Below the pieces are notes generated by a model. The model saw nothing but the letters and a program-made list of their open reading frames with translations. It did no database searches and was not told the DNA's origin. Shown in pieces: positions 10,407 through 19,616 of a stretch of 64,000 nucleotides of DNA. The stretch covers positions 79,366 through 143,365 of the forward strand of contig NZ_JBLWVH010000005.1 of NCBI RefSeq assembly GCF_048268525.1. The letters are read 5' to 3'. The DNA comes from Maricaulis sp048268525 (GTDB lineage Bacteria > Pseudomonadota > Alphaproteobacteria > Caulobacterales > Maricaulaceae). Position 1 is the first letter of the stretch. The number at the start of each line of letters is the position of its first letter. The translations under genes were made by a program, and so were the position numbers.

Positions 10407-11270
10407 ATGAGCAAAGCCGTATACCGCCTGTCCTCCATCGCCCGCCCGCTGGAAGCCAAATATCCGACCAACCGTGCCGTGCTGATCGCCTTGCCCCTGA
10501 TCGGACTGGGCCTCGGCCTCTACGCCTATCTCTCGACCGGCGGCGGCGCGGTGAACGCCGTGATCACCGGCCTGGAAGCGATGGTCGTCACTTTCCTGGT
10601 CTGGGCGCTGGGACGCGAGGCCGATCCGGACCGCAACCTGACCGCCTTCGTGGCGGCGGCCCTGGTCATCTACGCTCTGGTCATGGGCCTGCCGGTCGCG
10701 GTCTGGACGCTGGCCTTTGTGTTGATGGCGGCGCGAACGGTGAACCGCACTGTCGGCCAACCGGCCAAGCCCGGCGATCTGGTCATGGTGCTGATCCTGG
10801 CCGGTTTCTCGGTCTTTGCCGACGGTTACGCCCTGATGGGCCTGGTCGCCGCGATCGCCATCGCCATCGACGTCAATCTGGACCGTTCGCGCACTCTGGC
10901 GCTGATCGCCGCCCTCGCCGCGCTGGGACTGACGGTCTGGCAATTGATCGAGCTTGAGGGTGATTTTGCCGCCCTGCTGTGGCCGGTGTCGGCCTCACCA
11001 AGCCTGATGGCCCTGATCGGCGGGCTGGTCGTGATCGGCCTTTTGAGCACCCTGCTCTGCCCGCGTCCCGACAGTGTCTGCGATGCGCGCGGAGAGCCGC
11101 TGAGCCATGCCCGCGTCCGAGGGGGCCGGCTGGTCATCTCCCTGGCCCTGCTGGTCGGCATGGCAGAAGGCAACGCCCTGGCCCATGCGCTCTACCCGCT
11201 CGGCGGCGTGCTTCTGGTCACCTTCATCGTCGGCTTCATCCCGACGGGACGGGGCAAGCCTGCGGGCTGA
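10407..11270 (+). CDS. polytopic membrane protein, unknown function
   Basis: A 287-residue protein made of about nine tightly packed hydrophobic helices with short loops. The ATG at 10407 has AAAGGGGA about 8 bases upstream and gives a plausible short N-terminal cytoplasmic tail. I see no conserved catalytic motif. One loop (about 224-240) carries two Cys residues (LLCPRPDSVCDARGE). It is divergent from the K+ channel gene with 67 bases between starts and lies 62 bases upstream of the desaturase on the same strand, so the two may be cotranscribed. I do not recognise the family. Confidence 0.65.
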   Translation: MSKAVYRLSSIARPLEAKYPTNRAVLIALPLIGLGLGLYAYLSTGGGAVNAVITGLEAMVVTFLVWALGREADPDRNLTAFVAAALVIYALVMGLPVAVWTLAFVLMAARTVNRTVGQPAKPGDLVMVLILAGFSVFADGYALMGLVAAIAIAIDVNLDRSRTLALIAALAALGLTVWQLIELEGDFAALLWPVSASPSLMALIGGLVVIGLLSTLLCPRPDSVCDARGEPLSHARVRGGRLVISLALLVGMAEGNALAHALYPLGGVLLVTFIVGFIPTGRGKPAG

Positions 11271-11332
11271 CCGCCCTTTCCCACCGGCACCAAATGCGGG
11301 ACACTGGAGATCCGCCGCACTACGGAACCGAG

Positions 11333-12268
11333 ATGAGCGCCCCACATCACCCCGACCATGACGGTCCCGCGCAGTCCAAAGCGGCGCGCAAGCTTTCAGA
11401 CTGCGTCACGCGCGACGAGTTGCGCGCGCTGTCGCGCACCACGAACTGGCAGGGCGCGGTGATGCTGGCCGGCAATCTCGGCCTGCTGGCCGCCGCCTTC
11501 GCGCTGGCCATTGCCTGGCCCAACCCGCTGACATTCCTGGCCGCCATCCTGCTGATTGCGGGGCGCCAGCTGGCCCTGTCCATCGTACTGCACGACTGCG
11601 CGCACAATTCCCTTTTCCGCACGCCGGGGCTCAATGAATTCACCGGACAGTGGGTCGGCGGCGCGGCAGTTGATGTACCGCTGCAGCTCTATCGCGACTA
11701 TCACCTCGACCATCACCGCCATGCCGGTACCGACAAGGACCCCGACCAGGGTCTGGTGAAGGCCTATCCGGTCACCCGTGCCAGCCTGCGCCGCAAATTC
11801 ATCCGCGACCTGACCGGCCAGACCGCCATCCGCGATCTGATCATGGCCTGGAGAAAGCCCGACTGGCGCCAGAAGACGCCCTTTCTGGTGTTCCAGCTGG
11901 TCCTGCTTACAACCCTCACCGCCGCCGGCGCGCCCTGGGCCATCGCCCTGTGGTGGGCGGCGCGTATCTTCATTTATCCGGCAATCATGCGGCTGCGGAA
12001 TATCGGCGAGCACGGCGTCGCCGCCGATCGCTACGACACCGAGCCGCGCCTCAACACCCACACCACATTGGCGCGCTGGTTCGAGCGCCTGCTGGTGGCG
12101 CCCAACAACGTCAATTTCCACCTCGAACACCACATCTTCGCCGCCGTCCCGCCCTACAACCTGCCCCGCCTGCACACCCTGCTGGCGCAGCGTGGCTATT
12201 ATGACGGCCATACCTGCATCACGCGCGGTTATCCGGCGATGCTGGGCAAGGCGGTGCGGGCGGCGTAG
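11333..12268 (+). CDS. membrane fatty acid desaturase / hydroxylase family protein
   Basis: The 311-residue protein has the three His boxes of membrane di-iron desaturases: HDCAH (87-91), HLDHH (124-128) and HLEHH (263-267), placed between paired membrane helices (about 42-85 and 184-220). Enzymes of this class insert a double bond or hydroxyl into acyl chains or carotenoid-type lipids using O2; which substrate applies here is not clear. The start at 11333 is preferred because GGAACCG precedes it; an in-frame ATG at 11294 adds 13 residues. The last gene before the repeat and toxin-antitoxin islet. Confidence 0.85.
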   Translation: MSAPHHPDHDGPAQSKAARKLSDCVTRDELRALSRTTNWQGAVMLAGNLGLLAAAFALAIAWPNPLTFLAAILLIAGRQLALSIVLHDCAHNSLFRTPGLNEFTGQWVGGAAVDVPLQLYRDYHLDHHRHAGTDKDPDQGLVKAYPVTRASLRRKFIRDLTGQTAIRDLIMAWRKPDWRQKTPFLVFQLVLLTTLTAAGAPWAIALWWAARIFIYPAIMRLRNIGEHGVAADRYDTEPRLNTHTTLARWFERLLVAPNNVNFHLEHHIFAAVPPYNLPRLHTLLAQRGYYDGHTCITRGYPAMLGKAVRAA

Positions 12269-12298
12269 CGGCGCCGCTCGTTTCACTCCAGTTCCGCC

Positions 12299-12561
12299 GC
12301 ACTTTCCCCGGAAGCGCGCCAGCGCTATCCGGGACCAACGAGAGACTCACCACTTCAAGGCTGGTCTCGTTGGTCCCGGGTCTTCGCCCGGGAAAAATGG
12401 TGTGTGAGCGTGAGCGCAGCGCGCAGACCGATCCATACATCGCTTGTCAGCCAGCAGGCCGTATCCGTTTCTTTCGGTCAAGGGCCCGAAGGGCCGCGCA
12501 GCGGGCATGCCCCTTGACCGAAAGAAACGGATACGGCGACCTCTCGGCAAGCGGTTTATGG
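12299..12561. repeat. composite palindromic repeat, copy 1
   Basis: This copy fills most of the 350-base space between the desaturase and yefM. Part A (12299-12400) is a hairpin cluster: GGGACCAACGAGA pairs perfectly with TCTCGTTGGTCCC, and outer arms near TTTCCCCGG face CCGGGAAAAATGG. Part B (12433-12561) is a long palindrome. Its 26-base arms (12459-12484 and 12511-12536) are perfectly complementary around a 26-base loop, with outer arms CCATACATCGCTTG and CAAGCGGTTTATGG. Copy 2 lies at 13293-13557 in the same orientation. Short frames that run through it are most likely not genes. Confidence 0.9.
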
Positions 12562-12584
12562 ATGGGTGAGCGCGCGGCGCCACC

Positions 12585-12619
12585 TTGATAAACGTACGAA
12601 ACCTTGTACAATCAAGCCA
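12585..12619 (+). promoter_or_regulatory. yefM-yoeB promoter and operator
   Basis: TTGATA (12585-12590) and TACAAT (12607-12612) are spaced by 16 bases, a good sigma70-type promoter. Two palindromic cores, CGTACG (12593-12598) and TGTACA within TTGTACAA (12604-12611), lie 12 bases centre to centre and overlap the -10 element. The E. coli YefM operator also has TGTACA cores, as I recall at a similar spacing, so YefM-YoeB autorepression is likely. Transcription would begin at or next to the ATG at 12619, so the message may be leaderless. Confidence 0.65.
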
Positions 12620-12957
12620 TGTCCAAACCGCCCCGTATCCTCTCCATTTCCGAAGCGCGCGCAGCGCTGAAAGGCCTGGTCGAGCACGTCACCGCTGACA
12701 AGGCGCCGGCCATCATCACTCGCCAAGGCGGCGAGCCGGTGGTGATGGTGGCGTTGTCGGAATGGGAAGCCTTGCAGGAGACCAACTACCTGCTGGAAAG
12801 CCCGGCCAATGCCCGCCGCCTGCGCGACAGTATCGCCGCCGCCGAGGCCGGTGAGACCCGGTCCCTGACGCCGGACAGGCTGCGCCGCCTCGCCGAAGAC
12901 CCGGCCGCCTTCTTCGGCTGGGCCGAGGATGCCTCCGGTACCGATGAGGCATCATGA
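12619..12957 (+). CDS. yefM: YefM/Phd-family antitoxin
   Basis: The 112-residue protein has the Phd/YefM DNA-binding fold at its N-terminus (residues about 7-60: ISEARAALKGLVEHV, then a RQGGEPVVMVALSEW strand-helix). The following segment, LQETNYLLESPANARRLRDSI, is the typical toxin-binding region. About 30 further residues, acidic at the end, make it longer than the usual 80-85. It neutralises YoeB and represses the operon. The ATG at 12619 was chosen over one 15 bases upstream that overlaps the -10 element. There is no Shine-Dalgarno sequence, consistent with a leaderless start. Its stop overlaps the toxin start as ATGA. Both genes are bracketed by repeat copies 1 and 2. Confidence 0.9.
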   Translation: MSKPPRILSISEARAALKGLVEHVTADKAPAIITRQGGEPVVMVALSEWEALQETNYLLESPANARRLRDSIAAAEAGETRSLTPDRLRRLAEDPAAFFGWAEDASGTDEAS

Positions 12958-13214
12958 ATGTCGAGCTGACGCCCCAGGCCCTCGACGATCTCGCCTGGCT
13001 GGTCCGCCACGAAACCCGCCTCGCCAAACGCACCCTCCAACTCATCGAGGACATTCGCCGCAACCCGTTCGACGGCCTGGGCAAACCGGAGCCCCTCAAG
13101 GGCGAATTGTCAGGCTGGTGGTCGCGCCGCATCGATAGCAAGCACAGGCTGGTCTATCGGGTTGTGGGGCCCGGGCAGCGGGTGGAGGTGGTGCAGTGTC
13201 GGCGGCATTATTGA
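12954..13214 (+). CDS. yoeB: YoeB-family mRNA interferase toxin
   Basis: An 86-residue RelE-fold toxin that cuts mRNA on the ribosome when free of YefM. It aligns well with E. coli YoeB by eye: Glu46 in KPEPLKGEL, the WWSRRID strand, Arg65 in KHRLVYRV, and the C-terminal CRRHY with His85 and Tyr86, the general acid/base pair. All catalytic positions are present, so it should be active. The start overlaps the antitoxin stop (ATGA), the normal arrangement for coupled translation. Repeat copy 2 starts 78 bases after the stop. Confidence 0.92.
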   Translation: MNVELTPQALDDLAWLVRHETRLAKRTLQLIEDIRRNPFDGLGKPEPLKGELSGWWSRRIDSKHRLVYRVVGPGQRVEVVQCRRHY

Positions 13215-13292
13215 GGCAATATGGCCTTCGGCCACCCCATCGACCCGCAGCTATGCCGCATTTACCACAGGCGTCTCATCCGAGCACTCTGT

Positions 13293-13557
13293 TCATTTTT
13301 CCCGGAAGCGCGGCAGCGCTATCCGGGACCAACGGGAGACTCACCACTCCAAGGGCAGGTCAGTCGGTCCCGGGTCTTCGCCCGGGAAAAATGGAGGGTA
13401 AGAATACGCGCACCAGCGCGGAACAATCCATATATCGCTTGTCAGCCAAGGGGCCGTATCCACTTCTTCAGGTCAAGGGTGCAACCGCGAAGCGGCGGCT
13501 TGGCCGCCCTTGACCTGAAGAAGTGGATACGGCGAACTCTCGGCAAGCGAATTATGG
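13293..13557. repeat. composite palindromic repeat, copy 2
   Basis: A direct copy of the repeat at 12299-12561, occupying the 379-base space after yoeB. Part A (13293-13394) has perfect outer arms CATTTTTCCCGG and CCGGGAAAAATG. Part B (13428-13557) has perfect 26-base arms (13454-13479 and 13507-13532) and outer arms CCATATATCGCTTG and CAAGCGAATTATGG. Against copy 1, four arm bases differ and all four are matched by compensating changes in the facing arm, while the loops differ freely. This shows that the paired structure, not the sequence, is kept. Confidence 0.9.
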
Positions 13558-13593
13558 TGACAAGTCGGTGACCAACCGAAGCAAGGACAAATT

Positions 13594-13947
13594 ATGGACG
13601 TCATCGCACTACTGACAGCTTTTGGACTGGGATCAATCGTAACAACTCTCGTCCAAACCTATCTAACCAGAAAATCAGCCCTTGATGACCCCAACTACGA
13701 AGAACGCAAACAGGCATACGTCGGCCTTTTGGAAGCCTACCATCGCGCTGCGGTCGAAAACTCCAAAGAAGCCGGCAAAGAATTTGCCTACTGGCAAATG
13801 CGCTGTGAGCTCGTATCCCCTCAGCCTGTCCGCAATGCTATCCAAGCGATCATTGAAACAAATGAGCGTCGAGCCGAACGGCAAGTGGCACATGAAGCCC
13901 TAAAGAATGTTCTACGCGCTGACCTCGGAGTCGTTCGAGGAAAATAA
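13594..13947 (+). CDS. small membrane-anchored protein, AT-richer than neighbours
   Basis: A 117-residue protein with one N-terminal membrane helix (about residues 3-21) and a charged, helical, cytoplasmic remainder (ERKQAYVGLLEAYHRAAV, then ETNERRAERQVAHEAL). I recognise no family. AAGGA lies 7 bases before the ATG at 13594, so it looks translated. Its base composition is visibly lower in GC than the surrounding genes, with codons such as AAA, ACA and CTA that neighbours avoid; this suggests recent transfer. It starts 36 bases after repeat copy 2 and ends 7 bases before the convergent pccB stop. Confidence 0.7.
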   Translation: MDVIALLTAFGLGSIVTTLVQTYLTRKSALDDPNYEERKQAYVGLLEAYHRAAVENSKEAGKEFAYWQMRCELVSPQPVRNAIQAIIETNERRAERQVAHEALKNVLRADLGVVRGK

Positions 13948-13954
13948 CTCCCCC

Positions 13955-15487
<1,533 letters not shown>

Positions 15488-15643
15488 GGCAGGTCCTTCC
15501 CCACGGGATTCTTGTCAGTCGCCAGATAGCAGACCCGCGAACGCTTGTGCAATCAAGCGGGTGCGCCAGCTGATCCGTGAGCCGACGCCCGCACGGCGCG
15601 AGGATTGCAAAGTTTTGCAGAGAACCTGGACGGGGATTGGCGC

Positions 15644-16738
15644 ATGGGCGGCCAAAACATGCAGACCGACATCGTGACGATTGATGGCATTGGCGCCCCG
15701 GAACGCCAGGCCTGGAACGGTTTTCGTTCGCAAAACCCCTCTCTCGCCTCTCCCTATTTCAGCCTGGCCTTCACCGAGGCGATGGCCCGCCGACGCAACG
15801 ACACCCGGATCGCCATCCTGCACCGTAACGGCACAATTGCCGGCTTTTTGCCGCTGCACCTGTCCCGTTCAGGCGTTGCCCGGCCGATCGGTGGCCCGCT
15901 GGGCGACCATCACGGCCTGATCACCACCACTCCGGACCTCGACGTCGAAGCCGCCCTTGCCGGCACCGGTTTCGGCCTGTTTGCCTATCATGGCGCGCTT
16001 GCCGACCAGGCCAGCTTCGCCCGGGCCAGTTCCGGTCCGGCGGAGATTTCCTGGGTCTCCGACCTGTCCGGCGGCTATGAAAGCTTCCTCGGCGATTGCG
16101 CCCGCGAAGACCCCAAGGCCATGCGCAATATACGCGCCCGTCAACGCAAGCTCGCCGAGATGGGTGATGATGTCGTCTTCCGCATCGATGACCGTCGGCC
16201 GGAGGCATTCCGCGCGGTGATCGAGACCAAGCGCGAGCAATACCGCCGGACCAATGCCCTCGATGTGTTCGCGGCCGGTTGGGCCCGACTGGCCATCGAG
16301 GACCTGTTCGACAGCGACACGCCCGAACTGTCGGGCATGCTGTCCACAGTCGAGATCAATGGCCGCCTTGCCGCCGCCCATTTCGGCATGCGCTCGGAGC
16401 GGGTGTTGCACTACTGGTTCCCGGTCTATTGGCCGGAATTTTCCAAATTGGGGCCGGGCCTGACCCTGTATCTGGAAATCGCCCGTCATCTTGAAGCGCG
16501 CGGCGTTGACCAGATCCATCTCGGACCGGGCGATTATGATTTCAAGCGCCGCCTGTCGAATGCCGGCTTCGGCGTGGTGACCGGCCGGTTGGAGCGCCCC
16601 TCCATTGCCCACGCTCTGGTACAAACCGGCCAGATGATTGACGGGCTTGCCCAGGCCCTGCCGCTTGGCCGGGTTTCCAACTGGCCCGCCAAGGCCTTCC
16701 GCCGCCTCGACAAATGGGCGGCCGTGCACGCCTTCTAG
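15644..16738 (+). CDS. CelD/BioF2-like acyltransferase (GNAT fold)
   Basis: A 364-residue soluble protein. The C-terminal two thirds (about residues 150-315) match the BioF2-like/Acetyltransf_6 GNAT domain by pattern: the helix MRNIRARQRKLAEMG, RAVIETKREQYRRTNALDVF, STVEINGRLAAAHFGMR, and the YWPEFSKLGPGLTLYLEIARH motif near the end. Relatives such as CelD/BcsL and Caulobacter HfsK act on cell-surface polysaccharides or holdfast; a role in envelope glycan acylation is plausible but unproven. The ATG at 15644 has CGGGGA 8 bases before it; ATGs at 15605 and 15659 are alternatives. Its stop overlaps the convergent GrpB stop in the shared bases CTAG. Confidence 0.75.
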   Translation: MGGQNMQTDIVTIDGIGAPERQAWNGFRSQNPSLASPYFSLAFTEAMARRRNDTRIAILHRNGTIAGFLPLHLSRSGVARPIGGPLGDHHGLITTTPDLDVEAALAGTGFGLFAYHGALADQASFARASSGPAEISWVSDLSGGYESFLGDCAREDPKAMRNIRARQRKLAEMGDDVVFRIDDRRPEAFRAVIETKREQYRRTNALDVFAAGWARLAIEDLFDSDTPELSGMLSTVEINGRLAAAHFGMRSERVLHYWFPVYWPEFSKLGPGLTLYLEIARHLEARGVDQIHLGPGDYDFKRRLSNAGFGVVTGRLERPSIAHALVQTGQMIDGLAQALPLGRVSNWPAKAFRRLDKWAAVHAF

Positions 16739-17268
16739 CTTGAGGTCATGTCCGGTTTACCGGGTGACCAGGCGAGTGCGTTGCGTTCGATATCTGCAAC
16801 CTGGTCAGACTTGCCAGCCTGATACGCCTCGCGACTTGCGGCGCTGCTGGCAACCGCGAGCTTGTGGCGACCAAGTGCCAAAGCTTCGACCGGATGCGCC
16901 CGCAGATAGTCGCGAAACGCCAAGTGCCGGCGGAAATCCTCGCTGCTCTCCAGATAGGCATGAACATGGACAAGGCGCGTCCCGTCGGGCGCGTGACGGC
17001 GGTAGTAACGCCGCCCGGCAATGCCGTTTTCACCTCGAATTTGAAACCCGGCACAGATCATCTCGGCATCCCGGCCGTCGAGCTTGGCGAGGCCATGCGT
17101 GCCAACCAGAATGTCGATGATCGGTTTGGCGGCCAGGCCGGGCACCGAGGTGCTGCCGACATGCTCGATACGGGTCGCCGCATCGCCCAGCGCGCGCTGC
17201 AAGCGTTTCCGCTCGTCGGTAAAGCGTGCCGGCCAGCCTGGATCATAATCGACGACATCGACCGTCAT
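16735..17268 (-). CDS. GrpB family protein (nucleotidyltransferase-like)
   Basis: The 177-residue protein follows the GrpB/UPF0157 pattern: VDYDPGWPARFTDE at the start, then IEHVGSTSVPGLAAKPIIDI, the metal-site region of this nucleotidyltransferase-like fold, and RLVHVHAYLESSEDFRRHL with LAFRDYLRAHP further on. The biological role is not settled; in some proteins this domain is fused to CoaE. The ATG at 17268 gives the usual GrpB N-terminus; a longer frame from 17295 adds 9 residues. The gene lies 40 bases downstream of the 2OG oxygenase and overlaps the acyltransferase stop by 4 bases. Confidence 0.88.
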   Translation of the reverse strand: MTVDVVDYDPGWPARFTDERKRLQRALGDAATRIEHVGSTSVPGLAAKPIIDILVGTHGLAKLDGRDAEMICAGFQIRGENGIAGRRYYRRHAPDGTRLVHVHAYLESSEDFRRHLAFRDYLRAHPVEALALGRHKLAVASSAASREAYQAGKSDQVADIERNALAWSPGKPDMTSS

Positions 17269-17308
17269 GACGCCCGTCCCGATCGCGACCGACAACCGGT
17301 CTGTGCCG

Positions 17309-17977
17309 CTACTGGAACGGGTTCAGCTTCTTGAGGAAATACTGGAGCCCGCCGCGGTTTTCCTTTCGGTCGAGCTCTTCCTGGGAGGTCAGGAAGGTCG
17401 TCTGCACGACGAAACGCTCACCCTCGAACGGCAGATGGCCGTGCCAGGAATTGTCGGCCCGCAGGAAGGCAAAGACATAGCCGGCCAGCGGCGGCACTTC
17501 CTCGGTGAAGTCCTCGAAATCCTTGGGCCCGTTGAGCACCCGGATACAGCCGGCGCCGGTGCCGTCCCACTCGGCATTGAGATAGGTCAGCATGGTCAGG
17601 ATTTTCGACTTCGAGTCGTTATGGATCGGACCGTCCGACAGCTGCGACACCTTGCGCACGGTGATCATGCGCGGCTTTTCGGTGAAGTCGACGCCGAACT
17701 TGTCGGTCAGCACCCGGGCCAGCTCGGCCGAATTGAGATCATCCATCAGACGCTTGAATTCACCGGAAGCCTCCAGCTTCGACAGCGGCAGATAGCCGGG
17801 CTTGTCGATGGCCGGGTAATCACGACGGACAGCCGCCGCCTCGCCATCCGTCAACGCACCTTCGGAAACAAAATAGTTGTAAGGCTCTCTCCGGACCTTG
17901 GCGCCACGCAGCGCGTCGAAATCCAGCAGGCCGCCGGGCCCGGTCTTGCCGCTTTGTTCGGGGGCAGTTTCAGCCAT
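17309..17977 (-). CDS. 2-oxoglutarate/Fe(II)-dependent oxygenase family protein
   Basis: A 222-residue single-domain oxygenase. The iron ligands fit His119 and Asp121 (IHNDSKSK, a HxD motif) and His179 (DNSWHGH), with Arg188 (ERFVVQTTF) in place to bind the 2-oxoglutarate carboxylate. The domain is the 2OG-FeII type used for hydroxylating proteins or small molecules; the substrate is unknown. It is followed 40 bases later by grpB on the same strand, and the ATP12-HAD pair lies upstream. A second, unrelated 2OG oxygenase with TPRs lies at 62095. Confidence 0.85.
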   Translation of the reverse strand: MAETAPEQSGKTGPGGLLDFDALRGAKVRREPYNYFVSEGALTDGEAAAVRRDYPAIDKPGYLPLSKLEASGEFKRLMDDLNSAELARVLTDKFGVDFTEKPRMITVRKVSQLSDGPIHNDSKSKILTMLTYLNAEWDGTGAGCIRVLNGPKDFEDFTEEVPPLAGYVFAFLRADNSWHGHLPFEGERFVVQTTFLTSQEELDRKENRGGLQYFLKKLNPFQ

Positions 17978-18030
17978 GGTGCGGTCTCCGCGAAATCAAG
18001 AGAACAAGCCTAGCGGGATGGCGCCCGGCA

Positions 18031-18798
18031 TCAAGCCGCAGGCGCCGCGTCCAATGCGCGCAGGACCTGGCCCATCACCACAAGTTCAGTGCGCAGGCGC
18101 GCCAGGCGGTCCGCCGCTTCGTGATCCTCGCCCCACTGGCTGATCTGGTAATGCTCGTCCACCGTCGACAGCACAAATGCCTTCTCACCATCGATCTCAC
18201 CGGCGAGCAGCTGTAGGGCCAACAGCGCAGAGCCGCAAACCGCGGTGACATGGGCAAGCGTCGTCAGCCGCCAGTCATCGAGCTCGCCGGCCCGCTGCAT
18301 GACACGTTGCAGGGCGACCGGGTCCTGGTCGATCGGCATGAGCCCTGTCGCCGGCACGAAGTGCGCTTCCAGCGCACGCTCGGCCCAGGCAATGACCGGG
18401 TCCCAGGACGCGCTTTGCGCAGCAATCAGGTCCGGCGGTTCCGGCGCCCGGAAACAGACCAGGTCAGTCGAGGCGTACTTGGTGACCTCGGCCACCGTTG
18501 CCGCCCGGGCATCGGGTATCAGATCCAGCGCCACGAAGCACAGACGCGTCGCCGGCATGGCCGGCGCGTCAATGCGCTCGCCCTGGACGTCCCATTCCGA
18601 CGCCACCAGCTCGGCCAGCGCCCGCGTCGGCAGGGCCAGGGTCCGCTTGGCCGGTGACTTGACCGGACGGCCGTCGAGATGCACGGCAAACCCGTCATCA
18701 AGAGCCACCACATCGACCGCCTTGTAGAAGCGCTTGGGAAGCGAATTTTCACGACTGGGGATCTTGACCCCGGGCTTGGTCTTATAAGGCTCGCTCAT
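18031..18798 (-). CDS. ATP12-family F1-ATPase assembly chaperone
   Basis: The 255-residue protein matches ATP12 (PF07542) by pattern: KRFYKAVDVVALDDGFAVHLDGRPVKSP, then LALPTRALAELVASEW, and the C-terminal DEHYQISQWGEDHEA. ATP12 binds the F1 alpha subunit before it joins the catalytic hexamer; alphaproteobacteria and mitochondria share it. The start codon overlaps the HAD phosphatase stop (ATGA), so translation is coupled. This HAD-ATP12 pair is common in alphaproteobacteria, often with an RluC-family gene nearby, as here. Confidence 0.92.
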   Translation of the reverse strand: MSEPYKTKPGVKIPSRENSLPKRFYKAVDVVALDDGFAVHLDGRPVKSPAKRTLALPTRALAELVASEWDVQGERIDAPAMPATRLCFVALDLIPDARAATVAEVTKYASTDLVCFRAPEPPDLIAAQSASWDPVIAWAERALEAHFVPATGLMPIDQDPVALQRVMQRAGELDDWRLTTLAHVTAVCGSALLALQLLAGEIDGEKAFVLSTVDEHYQISQWGEDHEAADRLARLRTELVVMGQVLRALDAAPAA

Positions 18799-19505
18799 GC
18801 ATTTTCTCCCGGCGTCGCAGGTGTGCTGACGGTCTCGGCGAATCTGTCCAGCGCCCGATCAAGGGCGTCAAAATCATCATGGATGCTGTGCGCGCCGGCT
18901 TCGGCGATCTCGTCGGCGGTGTGGAAGCCCCAGCTGACACCCAGCGTGTGGACGCCGGCATTGCGGCCCATCGCCATGTCGAAACCGGTATCGCCGATCA
19001 TCACGGCATGGGCGGCCTCGGTTCCGGTCTCGCGCAATGCGTCCAGCACCATGCGGGGATTGGGTTTGCCGGCTCCGCCATCGACAGTCTGCAAGGTGTC
19101 GAAATAGCGGTGCAGGTCGTGGTGCGCGAAGACGATGTCCAGCCCTCGCCGGGCCTTGCCTGTCGCCACGCCCATCAACCAGCCTTGCTCGACCAGCCGC
19201 TCGAGCGTGTCGCGAACACCGTCATAGAGCGGCTCTTCGAAGCCGGCTTCGGCCCGTTGCTCGACAAAGGCTTCCTTGTAGAAACCCGCCAGTTGCACGG
19301 CGCGCTCCGGCCCGTAATCCGGCGGCGCGAGACGGGTCACCGCCTCGGTCAGCTCCAGCCCCACGATCGTTCGCGTACGATCATAGTCGATCCCGCCCAG
19401 CCCGGCGCGGCGAAAGGCACGGTCCATGGCCTTCTGGATCACCTGGCGACTGTCAACGATGGTGCCGTCAATATCCCAGATGGCAAGTTTGAGGGGAGTG
19501 CTCAC
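18795..19505 (-). CDS. HAD-superfamily phosphatase (phosphoglycolate phosphatase-like)
   Basis: A 236-residue HAD hydrolase. Motif I, DIDGTIVD, carries the nucleophile Asp11 and acid Asp13; motif II is VATGK; motif III is Lys in GAGKPNP; motif IV is MIGDTGFDMAMG. An alpha-helical cap (about residues 20-90) places it with the Gph-like subfamily, so small phosphomonoesters are likely substrates. The GTG at 19505 was chosen: it starts directly before the first beta strand, and GGAG lies about 13 bases upstream. An ATG at 19586 would add 27 unconserved residues. It is coupled to ATP12 by ATGA. Confidence 0.85.
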   Translation of the reverse strand: MSTPLKLAIWDIDGTIVDSRQVIQKAMDRAFRRAGLGGIDYDRTRTIVGLELTEAVTRLAPPDYGPERAVQLAGFYKEAFVEQRAEAGFEEPLYDGVRDTLERLVEQGWLMGVATGKARRGLDIVFAHHDLHRYFDTLQTVDGGAGKPNPRMVLDALRETGTEAAHAVMIGDTGFDMAMGRNAGVHTLGVSWGFHTADEIAEAGAHSIHDDFDALDRALDRFAETVSTPATPGENA

Positions 19506-19616
19506 GCCGCAAGGCTCCGTCTGCTTGGCCGCGACATAGGCGGCTGCGTTGCGCTTGGCAAGCACGCCCCGCCTCATGCTACCCATGCGTCACACGCAAA
19601 CCGGAGTGCGCCGCCG

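Noticed and set aside
12370..12588. Short plus-strand frames inside repeat copies 1 and 2 (also 13196-13513), sharing a VPGLRPGKM segment
   Set aside because: They arise because both repeat copies share sequence; they lack ribosome sites and the palindromes explain the conservation.
12299..13557. CRISPR array
   Set aside because: There are only two copies of a long palindromic element about 1 kb apart with genes between; no short regularly spaced repeats exist here or elsewhere in the window.
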